In this document: one piece after another, positions 1 through 6,524 of the stretch
Layout of the letters: every line of letters starts with the position of its first letter
Position numbering within the stretch: position 1 is the stretch's first letter
From: an uncultured Pseudomonadota bacterium
GTDB taxonomy: Bacteria > Desulfobacterota_B > Binatia > UBA9968
Assembly: GCA_946478635.1 (NCBI GenBank)
Contig: CAMLCX010000116.1
Coordinates: forward strand, 1 to 11,513
Length of the DNA stretch: 11,513 nucleotides
Direction of reading: 5' to 3'
The notes under the pieces: generated by a model
Database searches by the model: none
What the model was told of the DNA's origin: nothing
Seen by the model: only the letters and a program-made list of their open reading frames with translations
Position numbers and translations under genes: made by a program

Positions 1-1606
1 TCATGTCGATCACCTGGCACTTCGCGTTGATTCTCAAACCGGCGCGTGTGTCATGCACGATCAAGGTCGCCCATGCGGCGTAGAACGGCGGCGTTTGAAT
101 TTTGTACTTAGGCGCCGGCTTGCCGAAGTCGATGTCCTCGCCGCGATCGACCATTGCGTTGTAACGCTCCACCGTCGCTTGCAAAACCTTGCCCCTCATC
201 GGTTTGGCCTGATATTCGTTTTTAATTGCCGCTGCGAGCTCGTCAAGCGTGTTGGCGCTAAAGAAATATCCTTCCGGATCGACGTACGGCGCCATAACCT
301 TCCATCCTTCGCGCTCCACTGCGCCGGCATCGAAGATGGCCCACTGGGGCCCGGCGCAATAGTCGGGCGGCTCTGAATATTCGTTCATCGCCAGCGCCGC
401 GTGGGTAAAATTGTACTTGGTCGGATTGTACTTGACGTGTTCGGCGTTGCGATAATCGTTGGGCGTATACGGGATGACTTGGCCGCCGTTATTTCCGTGC
501 GGCACATCGCCCTTGGTCTCGTCGTAAAACCGCTTGCCGACCTGGTTCACCAAAATGAGGTTCTGCCAGTCCTTGACGTTAAAGCCGGTCGATTTCACCA
601 ACGGAAAGATCGGGCTCTCCAGCTTCCACGTCGTGTAATTATACCTGGTCGCTAGCGCGCGCTGGGTGCGCATGGTCGCGCCGTTTTCCAATGTCTGATT
701 GACCAGGCCCCAAAGCGACGCGCCCACCGCCATCGCCGCAAGCTCGCCGCTGGCGTCTTGATAACTATAGGGCTCACCGCCGACTTGGATCACCGGGGTC
801 AGGCGCGGATCGAACATGCGGCGAAACTCGATGTCGCTGGTGCTCCCGCCCGTGGCGACGATCACCGCCCTGGCCGCGCGCAAATTCACCGTCGCTTTCG
901 TGCTTTCGATATTGCCTTCGGAGCGAAAGCTTTTTAGCGGCGTGGTCGCTCCCGGCATGATTCGCGGCGTGTGCGCCGCGGTGATGCCGATTACGCGCCC
1001 GGCTTTCCCCTGCGCCGACGGCTCGCGAATAATGCTCGTCATTTTGTAGTTAAGCAAAAACCGCACGCCCTTGGCTCGCGCACTCGCTTCAAGAGGTCTG
1101 ATCACGCTCGTGCCGTTGGCGGCATTGGGACTTTCCAATCCCGCGCCCTTGGTCCAGACAGCATGGTTTTCCCGCGGCGCGGAATTTCCGGTCGTCGAAG
1201 CACCGTGATTGTCGGGGGCTTTATCGGCGAACTCGACGCCATTGGCGAGTAGGAATTCATAGGTCAGCGCGCAATGATTGGCGAAGGCACGCATCACCGC
1301 CCGGTCATTGTAGCGAAAATCCGGCGACCCATTCGGTTGGACGATCGACCAATCCGTAAGATCGGAAAAGACCGTGTCCGGCGAGTCCTCGATCCCATAT
1401 TTTCTCTGCGCGCTGGTGCCGCCGCCAAGAGCCATATGGCCGCCGCTCAAAATGGCGTGCCCGCCGACGTCGTAATTCGTCTCGACGACGATGACCGACG
1501 CACCGCCTTCGACCGCCTTGATCGCCGCCGGCAACCCCGCCGCCCCCGAGCCAATCACGATTACATCCGCTTCCAGGTCCCAGCGATTATTCGTTGCGTG
1601 TTCCAT
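1..1606 (-). CDS. FAD-dependent oxidoreductase, FAD_binding_2 (fumarate reductase/ketosteroid dehydrogenase-like), C-terminus cut by window edge
   Basis: The frame is open from an ATG at 1606 to the left edge, giving 535 residues with no stop. The N-terminus has the Rossmann dinucleotide motif GSGAAG (residues 19-24) after a beta strand (VIVIG), an acidic residue ending beta-2 (E42), and a GGH...SGGHMALGGGT stretch (49-64) typical of FAD_binding_2 flavoproteins. VIVATGG (248-254) is the second FAD motif, and VNQVGKRFYDE (353-363) and AGLRIN (522-527) are family hallmarks near the C-terminus. The final AAGE-type FAD motif should lie just beyond the edge, so about 50-70 residues are probably missing. 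Relatives include flavocytochrome c fumarate reductases, 3-ketosteroid delta-1-dehydrogenases and tricarballylate dehydrogenases; the substrate cannot be told. No signal peptide is visible, so it is probably cytoplasmic. The Shine-Dalgarno is weak. It is transcribed divergently from the VOC gene across a 497 bp gap. Confidence 0.9.
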   Translation of the reverse strand, partial: MEHATNNRWDLEADVIVIGSGAAGLPAAIKAVEGGASVIVVETNYDVGGHAILSGGHMALGGGTSAQRKYGIEDSPDTVFSDLTDWSIVQPNGSPDFRYNDRAVMRAFANHCALTYEFLLANGVEFADKAPDNHGASTTGNSAPRENHAVWTKGAGLESPNAANGTSVIRPLEASARAKGVRFLLNYKMTSIIREPSAQGKAGRVIGITAAHTPRIMPGATTPLKSFRSEGNIESTKATVNLRAARAVIVATGGSTSDIEFRRMFDPRLTPVIQVGGEPYSYQDASGELAAMAVGASLWGLVNQTLENGATMRTQRALATRYNYTTWKLESPIFPLVKSTGFNVKDWQNLILVNQVGKRFYDETKGDVPHGNNGGQVIPYTPNDYRNAEHVKYNPTKYNFTHAALAMNEYSEPPDYCAGPQWAIFDAGAVEREGWKVMAPYVDPEGYFFSANTLDELAAAIKNEYQAKPMRGKVLQATVERYNAMVDRGEDIDFGKPAPKYKIQTPPFYAAWATLIVHDTRAGLRINAKCQVIDM

Positions 1607-1762
1607 TGTTTTATCTTTGACTTAGAATTTGTTGGCAAAACATTGGACTGACTGATTCGTCTCGATGATATCCCAAACTTACGAGGCGCTTGCAACCGCG
1701 ATAGCAGCCATACGGTGTTTTTAGCCTGGCTGCAATCTTCGAGTAATTCAATAAACTATTGC

Positions 1763-1788
1763 GGCGTGCGTAAACGCCCTTTAGTTTT
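1763..1788 (+). terminator. Possible terminator-like hairpin in the divergent gap
   Basis: A 5-bp perfect stem (GGCGT/ACGCC, 6-nt loop) is followed by CTTTAGTTTT. It has the shape of a weak rho-independent terminator reading rightward, but no rightward gene precedes it, so it may block antisense read-through or be chance. Confidence 0.25.
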
Positions 1789-2017
1789 CCTGAAGCTTGG
1801 AAATAATCACAACCCCGATTAATTATTTGTAATATTTGAGGGGCGTAACTGCGTGGGCCACACGGCCATAGTTTTTATCAAGGTGAAGATTCGCCAGCAC
1901 ATTTTAGCCACCGACGAAAATTGATAGCTAACGAGTGGCGACACACAACATCGGAGTAGATTTAAAGATACATCGGTAACATGAGATCCAAAAGGTCTTG
2001 ACCGTGCTTGACGAGTC

Positions 2018-2030
2018 CCAGTAAAACTGG
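2018..2030. promoter_or_regulatory. Small palindrome upstream of the VOC gene (possible operator)
   Basis: CCAGT-AAA-ACTGG is a perfect 5-bp inverted repeat with a 3-nt centre. It sits 74 bp before the VOC start in the presumed promoter region. The size suits a repressor half-site pair, but a 10-bp palindrome can arise by chance. Confidence 0.2.
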
Positions 2031-2090
2031 TGCGTGGAATTTCAAGAGTATAGTGTTTAATTGTAACTGGCTTTGATAGTCTCGCAGGCC

Positions 2091-2096
2091 GAGGAG
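2091..2096 (+). promoter_or_regulatory. Ribosome binding site of the VOC gene
   Basis: GAGGAG lies 7 nt before the ATG at 2104. This strong Shine-Dalgarno fixes that ATG as the start and excludes the internal ATGs downstream. Confidence 0.8.
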
Positions 2097-2103
2097 AACC
2101 AGC

Positions 2104-3297
2104 ATGGGAGAAAACGCAAAAACATACAACGTCGGCGGCGTCATGCTCGATCGTCCATTCAAGATCCGCCGACTCGGCCATTTCGGCTTCAATGCTTCGG
2201 ACTTCGAAGCAAGCAGGCGATTTTACTTCGATCTGCTGGGTTTCTTCATCACCGAACCCTCTGGCGCCGGTTTTTTCGGCAGACACGCCGGCGATCATCA
2301 TTCCTTCGCGCTATTCGACAAAAAGAAATTCAACGAGCGCCAATTCGCCGGCCATAACGCCAAACACTTTCGACCGGAGAACGACATCAATCAAATTACC
2401 TGGCAGGTTCAGAGCGTTACGGAGATGGTCGAGGCCAGCAAGTATTTTCGCGATCTCGGCGTCGAGATCATGCGCGAGGGCCGGGCCGGCGGCGGCGGTT
2501 CGCAATTTCATCTTTATGTGTGGGCGCCGGACGAGCAGATTTTCGAACTCTATTATGGCATCGAACAAATCGGCTGGAACGGCTACGCCCGCCCGGTACC
2601 GATGCGTCACGGCACGCCGACGCCACCCCGGGAACCCCAGTTGCCCGACTACGAGCTTGTGCGCGCCGACATGGAAAAAGGCATCCAGGTGCTGGACGGC
2701 TACCGCCACGTGAGTTCGATGCCGCTCAAGCACGACGTCGACGGCGTGATGCTGCCGCAGCCTTTCAAGATCACACGCGTCGGCCCGGTCAATCTCTTCG
2801 TCGATGATTATGCGTCGTTAAAACGTTGGCACGAACAGGTTCTCGGCTTCACGCTGACGGAAGAAGTCGAATGGCAAGGTGAACGCTGCGCGTTTCTGCG
2901 CTCCGATAATGAGCACCATTCGCTCGCGCTTTTTCCAAAGGCGTGGCGCAAAAAGCTCGGCCTGAGCCAAACGACGTCAAACATGTCATTCGGTCTGCAG
3001 TTGGCGAATTATCAGCAGCTCAGAGCGGCGGTAAGCTTTCTGCGCGAAAACGGCGTGTGCGTCGAGACCGACATTATCCCGCCGGAACTTCATCCCGGCA
3101 TCGACTACGCCGCCTATGCCTTCGACCCGGACGGCCATTGCCTGGAGCTCTACTATTATATGGAGCAAGTCGGCTGGGACGGGCGGCCGCGCCCGCGGGA
3201 ATTGCGCCGCAAGGTGGACCCGAACAACTGGCCCGAAACCTTGCAGCCGCTGTCGGATACTTACAGCGGCGAGCCGTTCATCGGCCCGTGGGCGTAA
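2104..3297 (+). CDS. Two-domain VOC (glyoxalase/extradiol dioxygenase-like) protein
   Basis: This 397-aa cytoplasmic protein is an internal duplication of two vicinal-oxygen-chelate domains, about residues 12-165 and 214-364. The halves align directly: GVMLDRPFKIRRLG against GVMLPQPFKITRVG, and ELYYGIEQIGWNG against ELYYYMEQVGWDG. The length and two-module layout resemble extradiol ring-cleavage dioxygenases of the catechol 2,3-dioxygenase type. The first half has H26 and E148 where VOC metal ligands are expected, but Q97 at the middle His position. The second half keeps only E348, with P228 and M294 at the other two sites by my alignment. It could therefore be a divergent dioxygenase, a glyoxalase-like isomerase using H/Q/E, or a binding protein. 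The start is set by a strong Shine-Dalgarno. It is followed by a hairpin and then the permease gene. Family assignment is firm; function is not. Confidence 0.9.
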   Translation: MGENAKTYNVGGVMLDRPFKIRRLGHFGFNASDFEASRRFYFDLLGFFITEPSGAGFFGRHAGDHHSFALFDKKKFNERQFAGHNAKHFRPENDINQITWQVQSVTEMVEASKYFRDLGVEIMREGRAGGGGSQFHLYVWAPDEQIFELYYGIEQIGWNGYARPVPMRHGTPTPPREPQLPDYELVRADMEKGIQVLDGYRHVSSMPLKHDVDGVMLPQPFKITRVGPVNLFVDDYASLKRWHEQVLGFTLTEEVEWQGERCAFLRSDNEHHSLALFPKAWRKKLGLSQTTSNMSFGLQLANYQQLRAAVSFLRENGVCVETDIIPPELHPGIDYAAYAFDPDGHCLELYYYMEQVGWDGRPRPRELRRKVDPNNWPETLQPLSDTYSGEPFIGPWA

Positions 3298-3299
3298 CC

Positions 3300-3342
3300 C
3301 GAGGGGGTAAACTGCCCGGGCCGGGCTAACGCCCACCCCTCG
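3300..3342 (+). terminator. GC-rich hairpin just after the VOC stop codon
   Basis: CGAGGGG (3300-3306) pairs perfectly with CCCCTCG (3336-3342). A nested GCCCGG/CCGGGC stem (3314-3326) lies inside. The structure begins 3 nt after the VOC TAA. There is no T tract, so it is either a rho-assisted or imperfect terminator or an mRNA 3'-end stabiliser. Confidence 0.5.
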
Positions 3343-3360
3343 TGCATCAAATAGGCTGCA

Positions 3361-3388
3361 TTGTCTTGCCCGTTGATTTTGGTATATA
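3361..3388 (+). promoter_or_regulatory. Candidate sigma70 promoter for the permease gene
   Basis: TTGTCT (3361-3366) and TATATA (3383-3388) are separated by 16 bp, and each matches the consensus at 4 of 6 positions. The pair lies about 100 bp before the permease ATG and downstream of the VOC hairpin, which is a sensible place for an independent promoter. Confidence 0.35.
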
Positions 3389-3486
3389 GCTGGCCATAGC
3401 CAATTTCGCGTTCTGCGTTTCGAATCGGAGCTGATGCAAATTCGCCAACGTGCGGCTCAGAACCGCAAAAACCCGGGGGCCAAACT

Positions 3487-5181
3487 ATGTATGCGATGAT
3501 GATGCGCAATCCAGCTCAGGTCTTGTTTCTTTTTACTACCGTCGCGCTTGCCTACCTGGTGCTGCCGCCGTTTTTTTTCATCCTGCACACAAGCCTGGTC
3601 ACCGATCGCGGGCTGCAAGCGGGCAGCTTTACGATCCAGCATTTTGTCAACATCATCGAATCCCTCGGCGACGTCAAAACACTGCTGTGGAACTCGATGA
3701 TTTTTTCAATCGGCAGCTCGGCGATCGCGATTGCCTACGGCACGGCGCTCGCATGGCTCGCTGAGCGCAGCGACGCCCCGTTTCGCAATCTCGCCTATGT
3801 GTCCGCCTACGTGTCGTTCGCGATCCCCGGCATTATTAAAGTTGTGGGCTGGATCATGCTGCTCGGCCCCAAAGCCGGAATACTCAACGCCGTCGGGAAC
3901 GCGCTCATCGGCGGTCCCTTTCTCAATATATTCACTCTCGGCGGCATGATTTTGGTTGAAAGCTTTCTGTGGATTCCGATCGTCTTTCTGCTCATGTCGA
4001 CGCCGTTTCGCTCCATGGATCCCTCGCTGGAAGAGGCCGCGACCACCGCGGGCAGCAGCGGCTGGCAGGTGTTTCAGAAGGTCACGTTTCCGCTGGCCAT
4101 GCCGAGCGTGCTGGCGGTTTTGATTCTGACTTTTATCCGTTCCCTGGAAGCTTTCGAGATCCCGGCGCTGATCGGCATTCCCGCCGGCGTCGAAGTGCTG
4201 ACGACGAAAATCTATTTACAGATCAAAGGCGGTCTCATTCCGAAGTACGGCGAAGCGAGCGCCTATTCGATCATCCTGATCGTGATCGTCGCCCTCGGAC
4301 TGATTCCCTATTACCGCATCACCAGCAAAACCTATAAATTCACCACCATCAGCGGCAAAAACTATCGCCCGCACCGCGTTGCTCTGGGCAAATGGCGCTG
4401 GCTCGGCGGCTTGCTCATGTTGGTTTTGCCGTTGCTTCAGCTCTTCCCGATTGCCGCCATCGCCTGGTCTTCGTTCCTTCCTTTCGCTCAAATACCGTCG
4501 CGCAAAGCCCTCGAGATGCTGACCTTCAACAACTACGTCACTGCCTTCAACGACAGCGGCATCATCCGCTCGATCATGAATAGCATCACGGTCAGCGTGA
4601 CGTCGGCGACCGTGGCAATTGCGATTACGTTTTTCGCCGCATGGTTGATTGTCCGCGCCTCGATCAAAGGCCGCTGGATCTTGGATCAAATGGCCATGTT
4701 GCCGCTGGTCTTTCCCGGCATCGTCATGGGCATCGCGATTTTGAAAATGTACCTCATGCTGCCGATTCCCGTGTACGGCACGATCTGGATTTTGGTGCTG
4801 GCGTTCATCGCGCGCTACGTCCCCTACGGCATTCGCTTCAGCCACTCCGCGCTATTGAGCCTCCATAAGGAGCTCGAAGAAGGCGCCATGGCCAGCGGCG
4901 CGAGCTGGTTTCAGATGGTGCGTCACGTCGTTGTGCCGTTGATCATGCCGGCCTTGCTCGCCGGTTGGATTTACATCTTTCTCATCACCTTCAGAGAGCT
5001 GTCCATCGCGCTGCTGCTCTACTCACCCGGTTCGCAGGTCGTCGCCGTGACCATCTGGGAGCTCTGGGACAATGGTCACGTTGGCGAGCTGGCCGCCTTC
5101 AGTCTCGTCATCGCGATCGGGACAATCGTCCTCGGCTCGATCTTTTTAAAACTCGCCCAGCGCCACGGACTCCAGGACTGA
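3487..5181 (+). CDS. Fused ABC transporter permease, FbpB/ThiP-like (iron(III) or phosphonate-type importer family)
   Basis: This 564-aa inner-membrane protein has about 12 hydrophobic segments in two homologous halves (roughly 10-285 and 303-560) joined by a basic linker. Each half carries the cytoplasmic EAA loop that contacts the ATPase: EEAATTAGSSGW...FPLAMPS (about 182-207) and EEGAMASGASWF...VPLIMPA (about 464-489). Fused double permeases of this sort belong to binding-protein-dependent importers for Fe(III), 2-aminoethylphosphonate, thiamine or similar small solutes; the sequence does not tell which. The ATG at 3487 follows a G-rich stretch 8 nt upstream (3474-3478); M4-M6 are weaker alternative starts. 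Unusually, no substrate-binding protein or ATPase gene adjoins it: upstream is the VOC gene, downstream the amidohydrolase. Partners must be encoded elsewhere. Confidence 0.92.
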   Translation: MYAMMMRNPAQVLFLFTTVALAYLVLPPFFFILHTSLVTDRGLQAGSFTIQHFVNIIESLGDVKTLLWNSMIFSIGSSAIAIAYGTALAWLAERSDAPFRNLAYVSAYVSFAIPGIIKVVGWIMLLGPKAGILNAVGNALIGGPFLNIFTLGGMILVESFLWIPIVFLLMSTPFRSMDPSLEEAATTAGSSGWQVFQKVTFPLAMPSVLAVLILTFIRSLEAFEIPALIGIPAGVEVLTTKIYLQIKGGLIPKYGEASAYSIILIVIVALGLIPYYRITSKTYKFTTISGKNYRPHRVALGKWRWLGGLLMLVLPLLQLFPIAAIAWSSFLPFAQIPSRKALEMLTFNNYVTAFNDSGIIRSIMNSITVSVTSATVAIAITFFAAWLIVRASIKGRWILDQMAMLPLVFPGIVMGIAILKMYLMLPIPVYGTIWILVLAFIARYVPYGIRFSHSALLSLHKELEEGAMASGASWFQMVRHVVVPLIMPALLAGWIYIFLITFRELSIALLLYSPGSQVVAVTIWELWDNGHVGELAAFSLVIAIGTIVLGSIFLKLAQRHGLQD

Positions 5182-5199
5182 TTGATGCGCATGCTGTCC

Positions 5200-5261
5200 T
5201 TGAACTTTGAACCTTGAACAACCAACGCTGTTCAACCGTTCAAGGTTCAAAGTTCAATTTT
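5200..5261. repeat. Perfect 20-bp inverted repeat built from TTGAAC heptads, followed by TTTT
   Basis: The left arm (5200-5219) is TTGAACT-TTGAACC-TTGAAC. The right arm (5238-5257) is its exact reverse complement, with an 18-nt loop that contains one more GTTCAA. In all there are three forward and four reverse TTGAAC units, most at 7-bp spacing. It begins 19 nt after the permease stop and ends in TTTT (5258-5261), so its transcript would form a long AU-rich hairpin plus U run. It may work as a terminator between permease and amidohydrolase, or as a structured 5' leader for the latter. Confidence 0.9.
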
Positions 5262-5278
5262 CGACAGCAACTCTACAC

Positions 5279-5284
5279 AGGAGG
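5279..5284 (+). promoter_or_regulatory. Ribosome binding site selecting the GTG start of the amidohydrolase
   Basis: A perfect AGGAGG is placed 7 nt before the GTG at 5292. This makes GTG the start rather than the TTG at 5286 (1 nt away) or the upstream TTG at 5214, which lies inside the inverted repeat. Confidence 0.85.
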
Positions 5285-5291
5285 CTTGATC

Positions 5292-6299
5292 GTGGACTTT
5301 ACGATTATCGACGCCGACGCCCATCACCTTGACGGCCCGGCGTACAGGAATTATTTGCCGGAAAAATATCGCGCGCGCAGCGGACCCTATTTCCCTTCCT
5401 TCGGCTGGGATATTTTCTTGAATGGCACCACCGGCCGCAAGCCGAACAATCCCGGCGAATACTGCAAGGACCTCGATGTCGAAAAGATCGGCGACGCGAT
5501 CGCCTATCCGAGCAATGCGCTGGCCATCGGCCTGGTGCGCGAGCTCGATCTCGCCGCGGAACTGGCGAAGGCGTACAACGACTGGGCCTGCGATTTCTGC
5601 AAGGAGAGCGGCAATCGCGTGAAATACGCCGCCGTCATCGCGCCGCAAGTCGTATCTGAAGCCGTCAAAGAAGTGCGCCGCGCCGTGACCGAAAAAGGCG
5701 CGGTGGGAGTGATGATGCCGACCTACGTGCAACAGGGATTGGATTTGGGCCAGCCGCAGTTCGATCCGATCTATGCCGAAGCCCAAGAATTCGGCGTGCC
5801 GGTCGGGTTTCACGCCACCGCGCAGGTGGCGGTCGGCAACACGCGTTTCCATAAATACATCGGCGTGCACATGACGTCCCATCCCTTCGAGCAAATGCTC
5901 TCGCTCGTGTCGATCATCTCCAACGGCGTGCTCGATCGCTTCCCGAAACTCAAAGTCGGCTTTCTTGAAGCCGGCGTCGGCTTTCTGCCCTACTGGATGG
6001 AGCGCTTCGACGAAAAATATCTGCTTCGAAAATCCGAAATGGAACCGCTCAAGCTGTTGCCGAGCGAGTACATCAAAGACCATCGCTGCTACTTCACCTG
6101 CGAGGGGGAGGAGTCGGCGCTGCCCTTGGTCATCGAACAATTCGGCGATGAGTGCATGATGTACGCATCCGACTATCCGCACTGGGACATGGAATGGCCG
6201 CACAGCGTCAGCCAGATCGTGCGCCGCAAAGATATTTCCGACAACACTAAGCAGAAGATTCTTGCGGGCAATGCGAGGGCCTTTTATCGCTTTGCCTAG
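5292..6299 (+). CDS. Amidohydrolase_2 family (ACMSD/gamma-resorcylate decarboxylase-like) metal enzyme
   Basis: The product is 335 aa from a GTG start with a perfect Shine-Dalgarno. It opens with VDFTIIDADAHH, the N-terminal metal-binding strand of PF04909 enzymes; here the usual HxH is D9-A-H11. Other expected TIM-barrel sites are VGFHAT (H174), SHPFEQ (H197), FLEAGVGFLPYWMER (E226 where ACMSD has a metal-site or catalytic His) and YASDYPH (D294). Spacing of H174 and D294 agrees well with amino-carboxymuconate semialdehyde decarboxylase. This group performs decarboxylation or hydrolysis on aromatic acids and their ring-cleavage products, generally in the cytoplasm. The DxH and LEAG variants are common in environmental 'amidohydrolase' paralogues whose substrates are unknown. 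The gene lies between the permease and crotonase, with a TTGAAC repeat array on each side. Confidence 0.88.
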   Translation: MDFTIIDADAHHLDGPAYRNYLPEKYRARSGPYFPSFGWDIFLNGTTGRKPNNPGEYCKDLDVEKIGDAIAYPSNALAIGLVRELDLAAELAKAYNDWACDFCKESGNRVKYAAVIAPQVVSEAVKEVRRAVTEKGAVGVMMPTYVQQGLDLGQPQFDPIYAEAQEFGVPVGFHATAQVAVGNTRFHKYIGVHMTSHPFEQMLSLVSIISNGVLDRFPKLKVGFLEAGVGFLPYWMERFDEKYLLRKSEMEPLKLLPSEYIKDHRCYFTCEGEESALPLVIEQFGDECMMYASDYPHWDMEWPHSVSQIVRRKDISDNTKQKILAGNARAFYRFA

Positions 6300-6350
6300 A
6301 TCCGCGTCTGTAGATGTCGTCTAGAGCGGCGACTGTGTGAAACTCAACCG

Positions 6351-6440
6351 AAGCCCTTCGACGCGGCTCAGGGCGAACGGCTCAGTGATTATGTTCGAAA
6401 AGGAGTGATTCCGCTCATGGTGAGCGCCGTCGAACCATGA
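6351..6440. repeat. REP/BIME-like element: two inverted 30-nt stem-loop units
   Basis: Unit 1 (6351-6380) and the reverse complement of unit 2 (6411-6440) align without gaps over 30 nt, separated by 30 nt. Both share a loop TCGACGSSGCTC and an end GARCGG. The stems differ but still pair: GCCCT/AGGGC (6353-6357 with 6370-6374) in unit 1 and TCATGGT/ACCATGA (6415-6421 with 6434-6440) in unit 2. Conserved loop with compensating stem changes points to a structured, mobile-type repeat acting as DNA hairpin or RNA. I recall similar TTCGAC...GCTCAGGGCGAAC elements from many GC-rich genomes. No transposase is present in the window. Confidence 0.8.
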
Positions 6441-6442
6441 AC

Positions 6443-6498
6443 ACCAGTTCACACTGGTCTCACGAAGTGAAAGATCTTTCCGAAAATATTTCCCGGAA
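6443..6498. repeat. Cluster of short palindromes
   Basis: Three structures follow one another: ACCAGT-TCAC-ACTGGT (6443-6458), the perfect 12-bp palindrome GAAAGATCTTTC (6469-6480), and TTCCG/CGGAA (6478-6482 with 6494-6498) enclosing AAATATTT. They may be operators or part of an extended untranslated leader of the crotonase gene; nothing identifies a binding protein. Confidence 0.5.
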
Positions 6499-6524
6499 TC
6501 AGCTCAAGCGACCTAGTGAAACGA

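Larger units (their letters stand above)
1607..2103. other. Divergent intergenic region, gene-free
   Basis: There is no credible coding sequence in this 497 bp stretch between the divergent oxidoreductase and VOC genes. It is visibly more AT-rich than the flanking genes, especially around 1800-1845. Both genes must be driven from here. Visible structures are a 7-bp inverted repeat GCAGCCA (1704-1710)/TGGCTGC (1727-1733), a 5-bp hairpin GGCGT (1763-1767)/ACGCC (1774-1778) followed on the plus strand by a T-rich run to 1788, and a short palindrome CCAGT-AAA-ACTGG (2018-2030) about 75 bp before the VOC start. Two TTGAC-type hexamers occur at 1998-2003 and 2008-2013, but neither has a good -10 box at 16-18 bp, so I assign no sigma70 promoter. 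The palindrome could be an operator; that is a guess. Confidence 0.55.

Noticed and set aside
1819..2301. 160-aa minus-strand frame spanning the divergent gap and the start of the VOC gene
   Set aside because: Half of it is antisense to the well-supported VOC coding region, the rest shows no domain or Shine-Dalgarno, and its composition looks like a shadow frame.
3261..3509. 82-aa minus-strand frame covering the VOC-permease gap
   Set aside because: It stays open through the gap and reads protein-like in places, but it overlaps the permease start and VOC end antisense, has no recognised motif and no good Shine-Dalgarno. A protein search with conserved hits would be needed to revive it as a gene or relic.
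5214..5291. Upstream TTG start extending the amidohydrolase by 26 residues
   Set aside because: The extension translates the inverted repeat and has no Shine-Dalgarno, while AGGAGG lies 7 nt before GTG 5292.
5247..6203. 318-aa minus-strand frame opposite the amidohydrolase
   Set aside because: It is a His-rich antisense shadow of a GC-rich gene; the plus-strand frame has clear family motifs and a perfect Shine-Dalgarno.
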